The notes below the pieces were generated by a model that was given only the letters and a program-made list of their open reading frames with translations, had not been told where the DNA came from and ran no database searches. A program made the translations under genes and the position numbers. Shown piece after piece: positions 23,700 to 35,600 of a stretch of 64,000 bases of DNA. Each line of letters begins with the position of its first letter. Position 1 is the first letter of the stretch. Source of the stretch: Lepisosteus oculatus (Eukaryota > Chordata > Actinopteri > Semionotiformes > Lepisosteidae); contig NC_090698.1 in assembly GCF_040954835.1 (NCBI RefSeq), positions 2,044,501 to 2,108,500 of the forward strand, given 5' to 3'.

Positions 23700-26600
23700 C
23701 TGCGGAGGGGGGAAAGGAAAGAGACCTCACTCAGCGGAACGAGCCGGCTCTCCGTTACCTCCTTCCCAGCGCTCTCCGCACAGCGTCCGTTTCCCATTCC
23801 GAAGTTTCCCCCCACGGCAGCAGGACAAAGGCGTCCGCTGCCAGTCTGCACCCGATCTCCTCTCCGTTGCTTTCACGCAGGGCTCATCGCAGTGTCAGGG
23901 ACAGAGTTTGTCATTTGCCTGGGCCGCAAGACATCCGAAGGCTAGAGATCTAGCTGGTGTGATTTTAAAAAGGGAAACTTGAGATTCCCGTCTCTTAACG
24001 GATGACATGTTTGCTTGCACAAGACAGGCTTGACCAAAAACGGCTCTCGCAAGCGTTCTTCCCTTCTTGTGCCTGAAAACCAAAACATGTTAATCACGCC
24101 GTGGCCATGACGGCTTGAGCCGGGATTAGAAGCAGGGAGCACTTGCTCTGGCTCAGTGTCCAGGAATCCACTCTGGTCTCTGGTCGCTGCCAGCAGTGCG
24201 CAGGGCCCTGCAGACGTCAGCGAGGCCCGTGTCTGTGAGCCAGCCAGCAGCTCCTGCGCTCTGATCCTGCGCAGCTTCAGCAGGACAAAGGAGCCCGGGG
24301 GCCCCTGGTGGCCCCTGGTGGGCCCTGGGGGTCCAGATTGTTTTGATTGTTTTGTCACTGCAGATGAAATGGAGGGGATGAAAGGAGGGCAGTGTGTGTG
24401 TGCGCGCGCGGACAAGGGACAACAGAGAGGCTTTGTGCAGCTGGCGTGACCGTGGTAGGAAGTGTCAGCTGCCGCCGCGGGTTGCGGCAGCGTTGGCGTG
24501 CACCTGCCTGAAGAAGAACAGCTCATGCACCTCCTTGCACAACAGGTGGTGGGACCCTTTCTTTCTGTCTCTAATCTGGGTGCTCATTTCACACTTCAAC
24601 TGAAGAAAAACCTCATCAACACATCACAGTCAGCCTCATTTTTACAGGATGCCTGGGCACCAAGCAAATTGTATTTTGTTTTTAAGTGATCTTGTTTTTG
24701 GTAAACTCCTTGAAGAAATCATGGAATGGAAACGTCCCGTATAATTTCAGCATTTAGAAGTGCACAGGATTTAAGTCCAATTGCTCTGGTTCAGCCCCTC
24801 AGCTTGTCTGAGCTTAAAAAGGGACCACGAACCTGCTAGAAGTAGCAGGTAAATGGTCAGGAGTTCAGGGAACAAAGCATGGTGAAACAGATGCCACCAC
24901 AATCTGGGAATATTAAGTGTGATACAAGCACACGATGCCTTGAAGAGGGAAAGTTTTCTAAACAATTCTTACTGCCTGATCTTGTCAAATCCTGGAAGGT
25001 GAGCAAGGTCCAGGGTGGGAGACTGCCAAGGAAAACCAGGCTGCTGCTGTCAGTGGTGTTGGTGGACCAGTAGGTGGCGCTCTTTGTTCTGGGCCAGTCT
25101 TTCCAAATCAGTGCCCCAGTATGGTGATAGGGAACACTCAGATGTCGGAGGTTCCAACCTTCAGATGCCTAATTAAACTGAGGTCTTGATTACTTTAACT
25201 GGTGAATCAATTTCTTAAATCTTCACATGGGAGGGCTGCTGGTGCCGGATAGCTGCTTTGTGTCACCCGGGTGAGTCCTGCACTTCAGTGGGGGAGGAAA
25301 ACGCTATACAAATGCATTTCATTTTAATTGTTGGCAACTTCCAGATGGGAAACCTCGTGCTATTGCTTGACAGTCCCTGGCTAATTTAGCTTCTCCTTCA
25401 CCGATCAGCCTTTTAAGAGTCTTGCTTTGATTCTGTGATTAAAAGGGCAAGTAATGCAATTCCTACAAGAACTGTCTATCTGTGCCACTATGTATCGATA
25501 CGCAGTAGGAAATATAATATGTAACGAGTCTTTAATGGCTGTTATTAAGTGGCTTCCTGGTGTGGAGTTGCCCTACCACACTGTTAATAAGTAAACCAAG
25601 TGGAGAGCTCCCTAGCAGAGTGTGACAGAAGTGTGTGTGTCACTGTGTGTAGAGGCCCCTACTCATAGAGAGCCTATATTTTTACCTCCTCATTCTGATT
25701 TGTGACCTGATGATGAACTGAGCGAGATTTAATACAGGTCTTTTACTGTCTGTATCTTGCTTCATATGTGTTTCCTGTGAAAATGAGCACTACTTCTTAT
25801 TACAGTAAACGTCTTTTCAATTTTCTGCTCTGTCGATTTAACGTTATCTGCCTCCTAAAAAAGAGTGATTATAGAGGATGATTAACCAGTCTGTAACATC
25901 TGGGGTCCTGGAATGGTTTTATTAAACACAGGGTGCAGATCTGCTCTGACTAGATTCTAGCACACAGAGCCTGTTTAAGAGAAGTAAGCCTTTTGGCAAA
26001 CACATACACTTCTACACATAGCTAAAGGGATCATTTCAAAAGGCTCTAAACTTTCATCTTTATAATTCCTAAATGTAAGCATAAAGAGTATAAATATACT
26101 TACATCTGTGTTGTTCCGACAAGAATGCAGAATATCCTGAAAGGATAAGGAAAAATATTTTAACCCTCAGAAGTTTAAGACACTCAATCATACAGTCAGC
26201 AGCTGTGAAGCTATAAACGTTTTACATTCAGTCTTCTTCAGATGTCTTCATTCTTTTCAAGCAGATAAAGCAAAGACAGTACTAAGACACAAAGACGCGA
26301 GGCCAAGGTTATGCAGCAAGTGACAGAAAAGAACATCTGCTTAGGTTCTTAATCAGATCGTTAGCCCCCGGAGTGGGTTTCTTCAGGATTAATACATATT
26401 TGTATATTCTTTTAAGTAGAGACCTAATTAAAAGTGTCTTCAGCATGTTCCTACACTTACAGTACACATATGCAGTAATATACTCCCAATATAACAGTCT
26501 GTGAACTGCCATCTCTTTCCACAGCAAGTCTTCCTTACCCCAGTCAGTCCATTATTACACAGCAAATCCTAAGCAGCATGTAAATTAAGTTGTTTAAGAG

Positions 26601-29600
26601 TTAATTTAGCAATCAAGAGTCAATTAGATTTTTGACGCGTGGCTGTCCTAAGGCGGAGGACAGCAGAAGTGTTTCTGTCCGGATTCTGACAGTACCTGGA
26701 GCTTGCTCACTCGCTGCTCGTCACTGGCCAGGTCCAACAAGTCGTCTATGTTCACCTCCTCCGGCATCTCTGCCTCCTGCAAGCAGCCGGACAGTCGGGA
26801 TTAAACTGGGAAACATCAGCTGAGTTAACAGCAGGAGCACAAATTCCGAGCACTCCCACTGAGGTCTCACTGAGGCGTGGAGAGACACAGCAACTCAGAA
26901 CTAAATGTATTTAAGCCAAAACTCCAGTAAGACTCTGTAAAGAAGAGCAGCACACCTCTTGTAAATTACTGTATGTAAGTTACATTGACACAATGACTGT
27001 CACAGGAATTATAGATTGTTATAACACAGCGCGAGAAAAGTTGGCGAATCAGGAGAGAAACCATGTTCAGCTGTCCTTTCTGTAGAGCTATAGTCTGTTA
27101 TCAGGAGCCCTGGCTACTGTAGCTGATGTTAAGGGGTCTGAAATGAAATTCCTCTCCAAAGAAATGAAATCAATAAAGACACTAAATTCCCTTTATCGAT
27201 ATTCCCCAAAAAATTACTCAGCCATCAAAGTAAGTCAGAAAGTTGCTGAATTTTTCTAGTTAGAAAGTTGTTCATTTTTCTTTGATGTCTCTGACTGAGG
27301 AGTGTGTCAAGGTGACCTGCGCTGAGCAGGGAAAGGCAGTGGCGCCTCTCTGTCCCTTTCCCCGTGGGAGAGAGTCTCCCAAAATAAAGCAGAAGTATAA
27401 ATGACGTTTTAATGATGTTTGTTGGTCTTTATTAATCTATAGATCTTTTTGCCAGGATTAGTTTAGTTTTAAGATAGGAAATTGATCTGTGCTACATTGT
27501 ATAGCTGGTCTTAGCTATAAAAAGTCACTGATTTTGTGCAACACTTGTTGTTCCGCATGATCACTTTCATTGAGGAGGAGACCTGCTTCATCCACCACTG
27601 CTGTGCCCGCCTGGTTGATACACGACTACGGTTCACCCCAGCAGCCTCAATGCCAGCAGATCAGGAGGAGCAGTGAGAAATTTAAACAATTTAAGGAGGT
27701 CAATCTGTATGAGCCTAGACTAGAACTTAGCCAGTACCCGAAAGTTAACACCCTTATTATTATGAACAATGCTGATCTTTAATGCCAAATAGTCCGAACT
27801 TTAGTATAACATCTCATCTAAAGGATAACACCTCCTGCCGCACATTGTCCCTGGACATCAAACTGGGGAAGAGCTCTTGAAATTCTGGCACAGAGGGAAG
27901 AGCACCACCTACTGGTCCATCAGCGCCACCAATAGCAGCAACATGAATTTCCATATAGGTCTCCCACCCCAGAACTGACCAGGCCCAACCTTGCTCAGCG
28001 GCTGAAGTCAACCTACAAGATGATAAGGCTTTTGTCAAATCTTAAGAATCTTTAGTGCTTTTAGTCAAATCTTTAGTCCATGCTTAACCTTCTGTCTTTC
28101 CTAGGCAATCATAGAGTGGTGACTGCTAGGGAGATCAAGTTTATAGACTCCTTGAATGCCCGCTCCACTCTGCCAGTCCCCTGGGCCGTCACAATGTGAG
28201 TCATCACAGGGCTCAGCTATTCAGCTGAGGTTAATGGCCCAGCTGCTGCCCTGTGCAGTACATCTGTCATTCAGAACAAACAGCCCAAATCCGTCCCCTG
28301 CTGCACGGATGGGGCCAGTACCTCTGTCTCAGACAGGAAAGCCCCACATCTATTTAACGACACGGCTCTTTCATCTCCTGTTTCATTAAACCTTTTAGTG
28401 GTTCACAACTCCCAGAGGAACTGGCTACAAGATCCACACAGGCAGCGGTTTCCAGATCCGTTTGCACGTGTGGAAAATAAATGTTTGACAAATTCCTCTT
28501 CTGGAGGAGGGCTGGGTTTTGTCAAATTAAGTGATGTCAGGTTCTTCTGTCATGGAAGTGTTAATGAGGGTGTCGCAGTGCCTGGAGAGGCAGGAGCAGG
28601 CCATGCCGTGGTTTTGGAGCAGCAGCATCAATTTTAAGATGATGAAACTCAGACCTAGAAAGCCAGCGTACCACTTTGTTGTGGGTTTGGGGAAGTCTCG
28701 GAGGAAATGCACCAGCGTGTTTGAAAGTGGTTCAGATTGTCTGGCTCGTGCTTTGTAACGCAAATTCGGATGAAAAGCATCCATTCTTATTTTGTGGTTG
28801 TAGGCAAGGACATGGGATTGCAACAGGAAGAAAGATCAAATTGACGAGTAACAGTAAACCACAACCCTAAAACTGGCCCCGTTGCAATATCATATCAGCT
28901 TCTTAGTGTGTCTTGTGCTTGTATGGAGTGGCAGTTGATGCTTAATCAATAGGAATCGATTAAATGCTCTTTGCTTTTCCTTTGTATTTCCTCCTTGTAT
29001 TTCCTGTCTGACAAAGGATTTAAGGAACGTTTCTTAATGCACATATGGGAAAATTGTTTATCTTTGTCTTTTCTTTCTGAGCTTGATGGCTTCAGCTCCC
29101 TTTTTAATTCTTTGTCTCAATGTGGAAACTCCGGGATTAAAGCAAGGAGCTGCTGAAAACGTGTTATCAGATTAAGACCTCCTGAAAGATGTTTCCTCAT
29201 CCTCTGTTGCACGAGCAGAGTTTGCCTCTCAAAACCACTTTTGGAAATGCTTCCATGGCTGATCAAATGCTGCTCCCAGTGATTATATCAGTGTGTTTGC
29301 ATTCCAGACCAAAACTCACAAGTGCTGTTCTTTCTTGTAGAAAGCAATGATGCTAGACATGCTGACTGATCCGTTTTGTAATTCCTACATGGAGCATATG
29401 AAAACCGTTGGGGTGAGCGTATTACTGTTTTATAAGGGGAGGTCATTGAGCAAGACCAGTCATTTTCTAAGCAGCCAGCTGCAAAAGAAATTCACTTTTT
29501 AGGAACGAACTAGTGGTTGGTGGTGAGCATTGCTGCCTTGCAGTGCTGGAGCCCTGGGTTCAATTCTACACCTGGGGTGCTGTCTGTGTAGAGTTTGTAT

Positions 29601-32600
29601 TTTCTTGCCGTGTTCGTGTGGGTTTTCCTCCAGGTGCTCCGGTTTCTTCCCAAAGACATATTGGCAGGTTAACTGGCTTCTGGGAATTCTGGCCCTAGGT
29701 GCAATTGGGTGCTTGTCTGTATCTGTGTGTGCTCTGTGATGGACTGGTGGCCATTGCTTGCTGGGATCAGCTCTGGCTCCCCATGGGCCTGAATTAGAAG
29801 ATGCAGTTACAAGATGGATGACACATGTATGGCTTGTTGTATTGTTCCTTGTTCAGTTTGCCAGCTGCAGTTGGCAGCGAGTGGGCATCAAGGGTAGACA
29901 AAACATCACATCTGGTCTGATGGTCTAATTACTTGAAGAGGAAAGAACACAGCACCATCAGTGCTGAAACGTCAGGCCTGTCAAGTCTACAGCCGGTCAC
30001 CACAAAGTGCCCCGTCTTACTCAGTGGTCTGAGTGCAGGACCTTGACTGAGAGTTAGTACTGGAGCAGCGAAAGATCTGAGCCCAGCACTTCACGTACTG
30101 AGCAGTCTAGCTGTTTCTGTGTGTAGAGTGAGGTGTGGGTCTGGTACTGCTGTGGAATAGCAGGAGCTACAAGCCTCTTCTAAGTATTATTAGCTTTATT
30201 TTCTATACCACCCTTGAAAGCAATCACATCAAGTGTTAGAGCTGTGGTAGGCAAGCTTGCCAGTTTAGTTCACCAGTGTGAGTTGTGTGGAGCTTTAAAA
30301 AGACACATTCCTTTTCAGATTCCTGCTGCAGTCTGCTGTCACTGTGTAAACTCTGGAAAAGGGTGTTGCTCCTTGTGTGTGTTTGTATATATATATATTC
30401 TGGTGCTAGAGACCTTGCCCGGAGTCAATTTCCGTTATGGCGTTTGATGATTGCCGTATGAATTTTTAAAGATTTCCAGCTCCCAGAGGAGAGGCGGAGG
30501 GCTGTGAAGGGAGGTGTTGGGTGGGGGGCTCAGAAAGGTCAGTTGAAGCGGCAGTCTGACTCTCAGGCCTTTCACACCTGCATTAAATATTTCATCCAGC
30601 TGGCCTTCACTGACCTTTCTTTCAACACAAAGGCCAGAGAGAGAGGCACATGCACAGCCCTAAACATAAACACACACATACTGCATATAAACATCCATGT
30701 GTCCTTCACATGCTGGTGGAGCTGCTGCAGAGTCACCTTCGCTTTGAAGACTGTATTAATAGCACGTTTGTGAGGAGGGAGTGGTGTCACATCCTAATCA
30801 GAAGCACCCCCTCCAGTTTCACTGAGCAGATCTGTTTTATAAACACCTTGCACGTGACAGTCAATCCGCTCTCAGCCTATTAAACTCTGGGTGGCAGCTC
30901 TGAGGGGCTAAAACAAGGGAACAGCCCATCACTTGCTTCAGTCCCCAGAAACAGCATCCTGTGACTCATCCAGCCCACACAGATCAGCTTCCTTATGTGT
31001 GTCAAAACATCCAGGACTGTCATGGCCAGACACACCCACCTCACCCTGACGCAGCAGGGACGCCGAGGTCATGCCTGGCCAACACTTCCTTCCCCAGACA
31101 CTCAGACAAGTGCGCCCAGAGAATGATAGGTACTCTGGCCTCTACTGTATACTGCACATAGACTTGACATACTGTATGATAAATGAGTTGCCTAGAACAC
31201 AAAAAGGAGTCATGATCAAAGTCAAGCCACTGAAATGGGTAATGGATGCAGCAGGCAGCTTGAGGAACCGGTCATTATTGTTCAGCTGAAATACTGAACT
31301 GGATCCCAAATGACCACAAATGATCAGGAAGAAGGCCTCTTGTAAGATGGCAAGATAGAGGCAGTCAGTTTGCAGTGTCTTGATGGATAAGAAGAGCTGA
31401 AGACTCAAACAGACAGAGAACTTGGACAGGCTGTCATCCAGCAGTTCGTGGAAAAAGTTGAAGATGATCATGATATACATAATAATTTGAGAGTGTGATC
31501 ATCCTGCTATTCAGCATGTTGGACAAAAAACTAACTTTTTGCACCAGAGGCCCCAGAGGGCACGCAAGGCCAAGCTGACAGATGTTGCTTGGTTTTTTAG
31601 TACAGCCTCATTAACTCCATGCCAGGGGTGCTCCTTTTAATGTGGCAGCGCTTGGTGAGTCTCAATGTCGCGTTTCCATCTTACTGTCACACTCCTCTAT
31701 GTATGCCAGCTCGGTTCTGTCCAGTCAGGAGTTGGAGTGCATCTTAGCCTGCAGTTAAGTTTTCTATTATCATCTCTAATTTACTTCATGTTTGTTCCAA
31801 GCCAGTGAGCTGGCAGTAACGTGGTTATATCTGCCTACGTTCTCTGGTGGCAGTGTGTTCTGCTCCCTACTTTTTGCTTTCAAGAACCGCTGCCCTCCAA
31901 TAATGCTCATGTACAAGATTGCTTTCTGTGAGATGCAGAGATTCAATGATCTCTTATCATTCCACATGAGCTTCACCCTCATCTCCACTGCCGACGCCCA
32001 CTGGCACGCCTGTGACACATGGGGCAAACCAGGAGCAAGCACATGATCTCCGACAGCTGGCGCTGTCAAGAGTGGAGTCAAGCTCAGGATGATCCTCTTT
32101 TAGATATGCTGCTCAGCCACCTCAAGGTGCGTCTGTAAGAGAGACGGGGAGGATAACATTTAAACAGCTCAACTCAATCCGAATCAGTAACGCCCGCCGA
32201 GATGATAACTGCAGCTCTGATTTGCTCCGTGAGTTTGACTTGTCTGGGCTCAGCAGGGGATCGTGGCTGGAGGACTCAGATGGGGGCTGGGAAGAGGGTA
32301 TGGATCTCTCCGTTATCCAGTGACATATGGGCCTGGAAGAGAGGAATGTTCTTTCACTGTTTCTTTGATCTGGTCCCCCCCACCCCTCCTCCCAAGGGTC
32401 TTTCGGGGAGATAACTTCCCATCAATCAATGAGCAGTCCATTAGCCAGTGACACTTCCGGCCACAGCCAGGACTACATGGACAGCCCGGCTGCAGAGAAG
32501 AGCCTGTGCACAGACAGAGTGTGGGAAACCTCTCGATACAGGTCCATATCAGCTCAAATGGAGCTTCTTTCCTCCAGTGACTGATCTCTGCCAGCTCTTT

Positions 32601-35600
32601 ACCACTTTGTTGGAAGAGACTGGCACACCCAGCTGTCTGTAACTCCACACAGCAGCCCTGTTTTGCCTGCTTAAGCCGGGTTTAGTGGATTTAGCGTGTC
32701 TTGGAGTTTGTGTTAATTATGCTCCCCCTTCACTGTATTCGGAGCCAGTGAGATCAATCTTTCCCAGATTGTGATCTAAACAGGGGCTCTAATGCAATGG
32801 ACATGCTCTGTCTCCAGGACTGGCCGACACGTACTGTTCAGTCCCAGGTTTTAGTGACTGAGCAAGTATTCCCTGTCTTAATTATTGACCGGGATTTAAA
32901 GGGGAACTGCATTAACTTATTAAATCTCGGTAACAACATAAATTACTTGACGGTATCGCAAAATTGTACAAATTCTGAATTAAGCAGAAACATTTTCAAC
33001 TTTGTAAAAGTACCGTTTGGTTGTCACGTTTTCACAAACCCCTGGTCTCCCCGCTGGAGAGAGTGAAAGTTTGCTTGAATTGTGGCCCTTTCTGCTCACT
33101 AGTCACCATATTGGCTAATGTAATACGTTGTACGAGTGAATAAGTACAGGTTGTGCAGCAGACATTTCACTGCGGAAATGTGATCTGCATGCAGAGTTAA
33201 CAAGTAAGTAGTATTTGTTGGCAAAACAAATCTCGAAGTTGAGAGCAATATTTCTATTGGATTAAAAGAGATGTATTCACAAGCCTGCTTTTCTGCAATG
33301 TAATAGGGCTGCTATACCTCACAGAAAGTTTTATTGCCTCGTTCAGAACTTTACACCTTGCTGTGCACATTTTACTGTCATTGTGGTTTGAAGAGCACTC
33401 ATCGGTGCTGATTTCTCCTGTCCCTGTTGCAGTTCCCCTTTAAACAGAGACTCTTCAGTTGAATGTGACCGATAGCAACTTTAACGATAGCATCTCGTCT
33501 GGCAAGATTCACTGGGGGACGAATACTCTGGCTTGGAAACAAACAACACTCAATTCTGTCCCTACATGGTAAAAAATGTACAGAATATTAAAGTGACATT
33601 TTGGACTTGATCTTAAAATGTTTTTAATGACATTTTGGACTTGATCTTAAAATGTTTTGCACACACATCACCCCAATAGAAAGCCACTAAACACAAAGGT
33701 GTGTGTTTAGCCACAACACTCTAACTCTCTCACAACACTCTTGCTGTCTTCTCGGGCACCGGAACAGCCTGCCCAATGCTGCAGAACTATCACATACCCC
33801 ATACATTCACCATACATACCCACATACATTCACCCTGAGTCATGTCAAGGAAACAGGAAATGGGAGATGCAGCTTACATCACAGAAAAACAACTCCGTCA
33901 ACCTGATTACCAGTATCAATACAAGAGCCTTAAGCAACCCTTTGCACTTGCAATGCTTGAAGTCATTGTGCAAATTCACAAGAATGCCACACAGCTTTTT
34001 CCACATTGACTCATGGTGCACACGAATTCCAACCACTGTGAGTCCTAGAAAGTGACACTCCTGAGGCGCAGTCAGTGTTAAACCAAAGAAGGAGAAGGAG
34101 CCCATACTTTACTAGAATTCATGGGGATCTGTCCGGAGTTTGGAGTTTAGTGATCTTCGGGGACAGAAGGACTGAAGAGTCGGTTCCTTGTTCGTTTTCC
34201 CCCTGCAAGGCTGTGTAACAGCAAGAACTGAGCCAACCCGAGCAGGGGCAGACTCTGGCTGAACTGACACACGGACCGCTGATGAATCAACAACCTCTGG
34301 ACTTTTCCGTCTGCTAAAACATCACCTCCTCCTTAATGGGTTATGGCTCACTGTCTCAGAGACGCAGGTCTTCATATTTCTAGATGTGAACAGTTCTTTA
34401 TAGAAGGCATTCCGGCTCTTTGAAAGGCTAATGGAGAGCTCCTAAGATACACACAAGGAGGTCCATTGTGTACTTTACAGACATCTTCATCCTGGTTGGA
34501 AACTCCCTTAGAGACAAACTGTTTTCCTCTGACAAGGTCCTCTGACCACTTACCCTTGCACATGCTGTGTTCATACTGCCCTGTCAAAGGACAGACTGCA
34601 ATTTCCAGAGCCGTGTCTCCAGTGCTCTGTCATGTACTTAAAGGTTCCAAGGTGTGTACTGAGCATTCGTGTCAAATTACATCTAGTTTTGGTGGCAAAA
34701 ATGTGCCTCAAGGCAAAGCTGAGTTTGGCGCCACCCTTGATCTGGCGAACACAACAGAAGCTGAGGAAGGAAACAGAGCTGCTGACGCACAAGGTGAGAC
34801 ACCTGTCAGAAATGCTTCGTCTTGGGAAGATGGGTTTACCACAGTACTACATATTTCAGCGACAGAGGTGGCACATCAGTCACAAATACATAAGCTGGTA
34901 GTTTATATCTTCTTCCAGATGTCTGATGTCTCATCCCATCCTGACTGATTCCCCCCCTTTTCCCCTTTAAATCTGCTCTTTGCAATTCCAACAAAAGTTT
35001 CCAGATTGAACTGGGACGGTGCTTTGGAGAAGGTTGTGCAAACTGGGAAACTCAAATCAGAGTTGGGGAACTCCATTGGTGCTCCACATTCCCATTGATG
35101 TGCCCATTGAAGAAACCAGGACTTTTTGATGGAATGGTTCAGTAGAGGGGTGAAGGATGTCTCCACAAAGCCCAGCACACAGGCACCAAGTCAGTACCAA
35201 ACCCCACAATGCACAACCTGACAAAACCATTGTGCCCCTGACAGGAAGAGTCATGCAGGTCTCTTCTTGCAACTCCCACTTTGGAGTATACAGTACATGC
35301 TTGCTTTCCTGTCCCAGAAGGCTTCACGGCTTGGTTCACATTCACCACCCAGTCAGAAATAACTCCCTATCCAGCTCAGCACCAAATCTAAGCACAGGAA
35401 GGGGACAGTGGCATGCGCTTCAAGCTGAAAATGTTTTCTCTTTTCAGTGTGTTGATCTAAAAACTTGTTGTTTTTTCACGTGTTGCTCAGTCCAAGCCAA
35501 TAATCAGTGGTGCCCATTTAAGGCAGCATCTCTCGGAGAGTCTCTGTGGAGCAGGGAAGCAGAGTGCAGACTCAGGCCCTGCTCTCTCCCGCTCTCCACC

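Noticed and set aside
23398..23982. 194-codon plus-strand frame over the last ppp1r14a exon
   Set aside because: It is antisense to a well-supported coding exon, which explains its openness and GC content.
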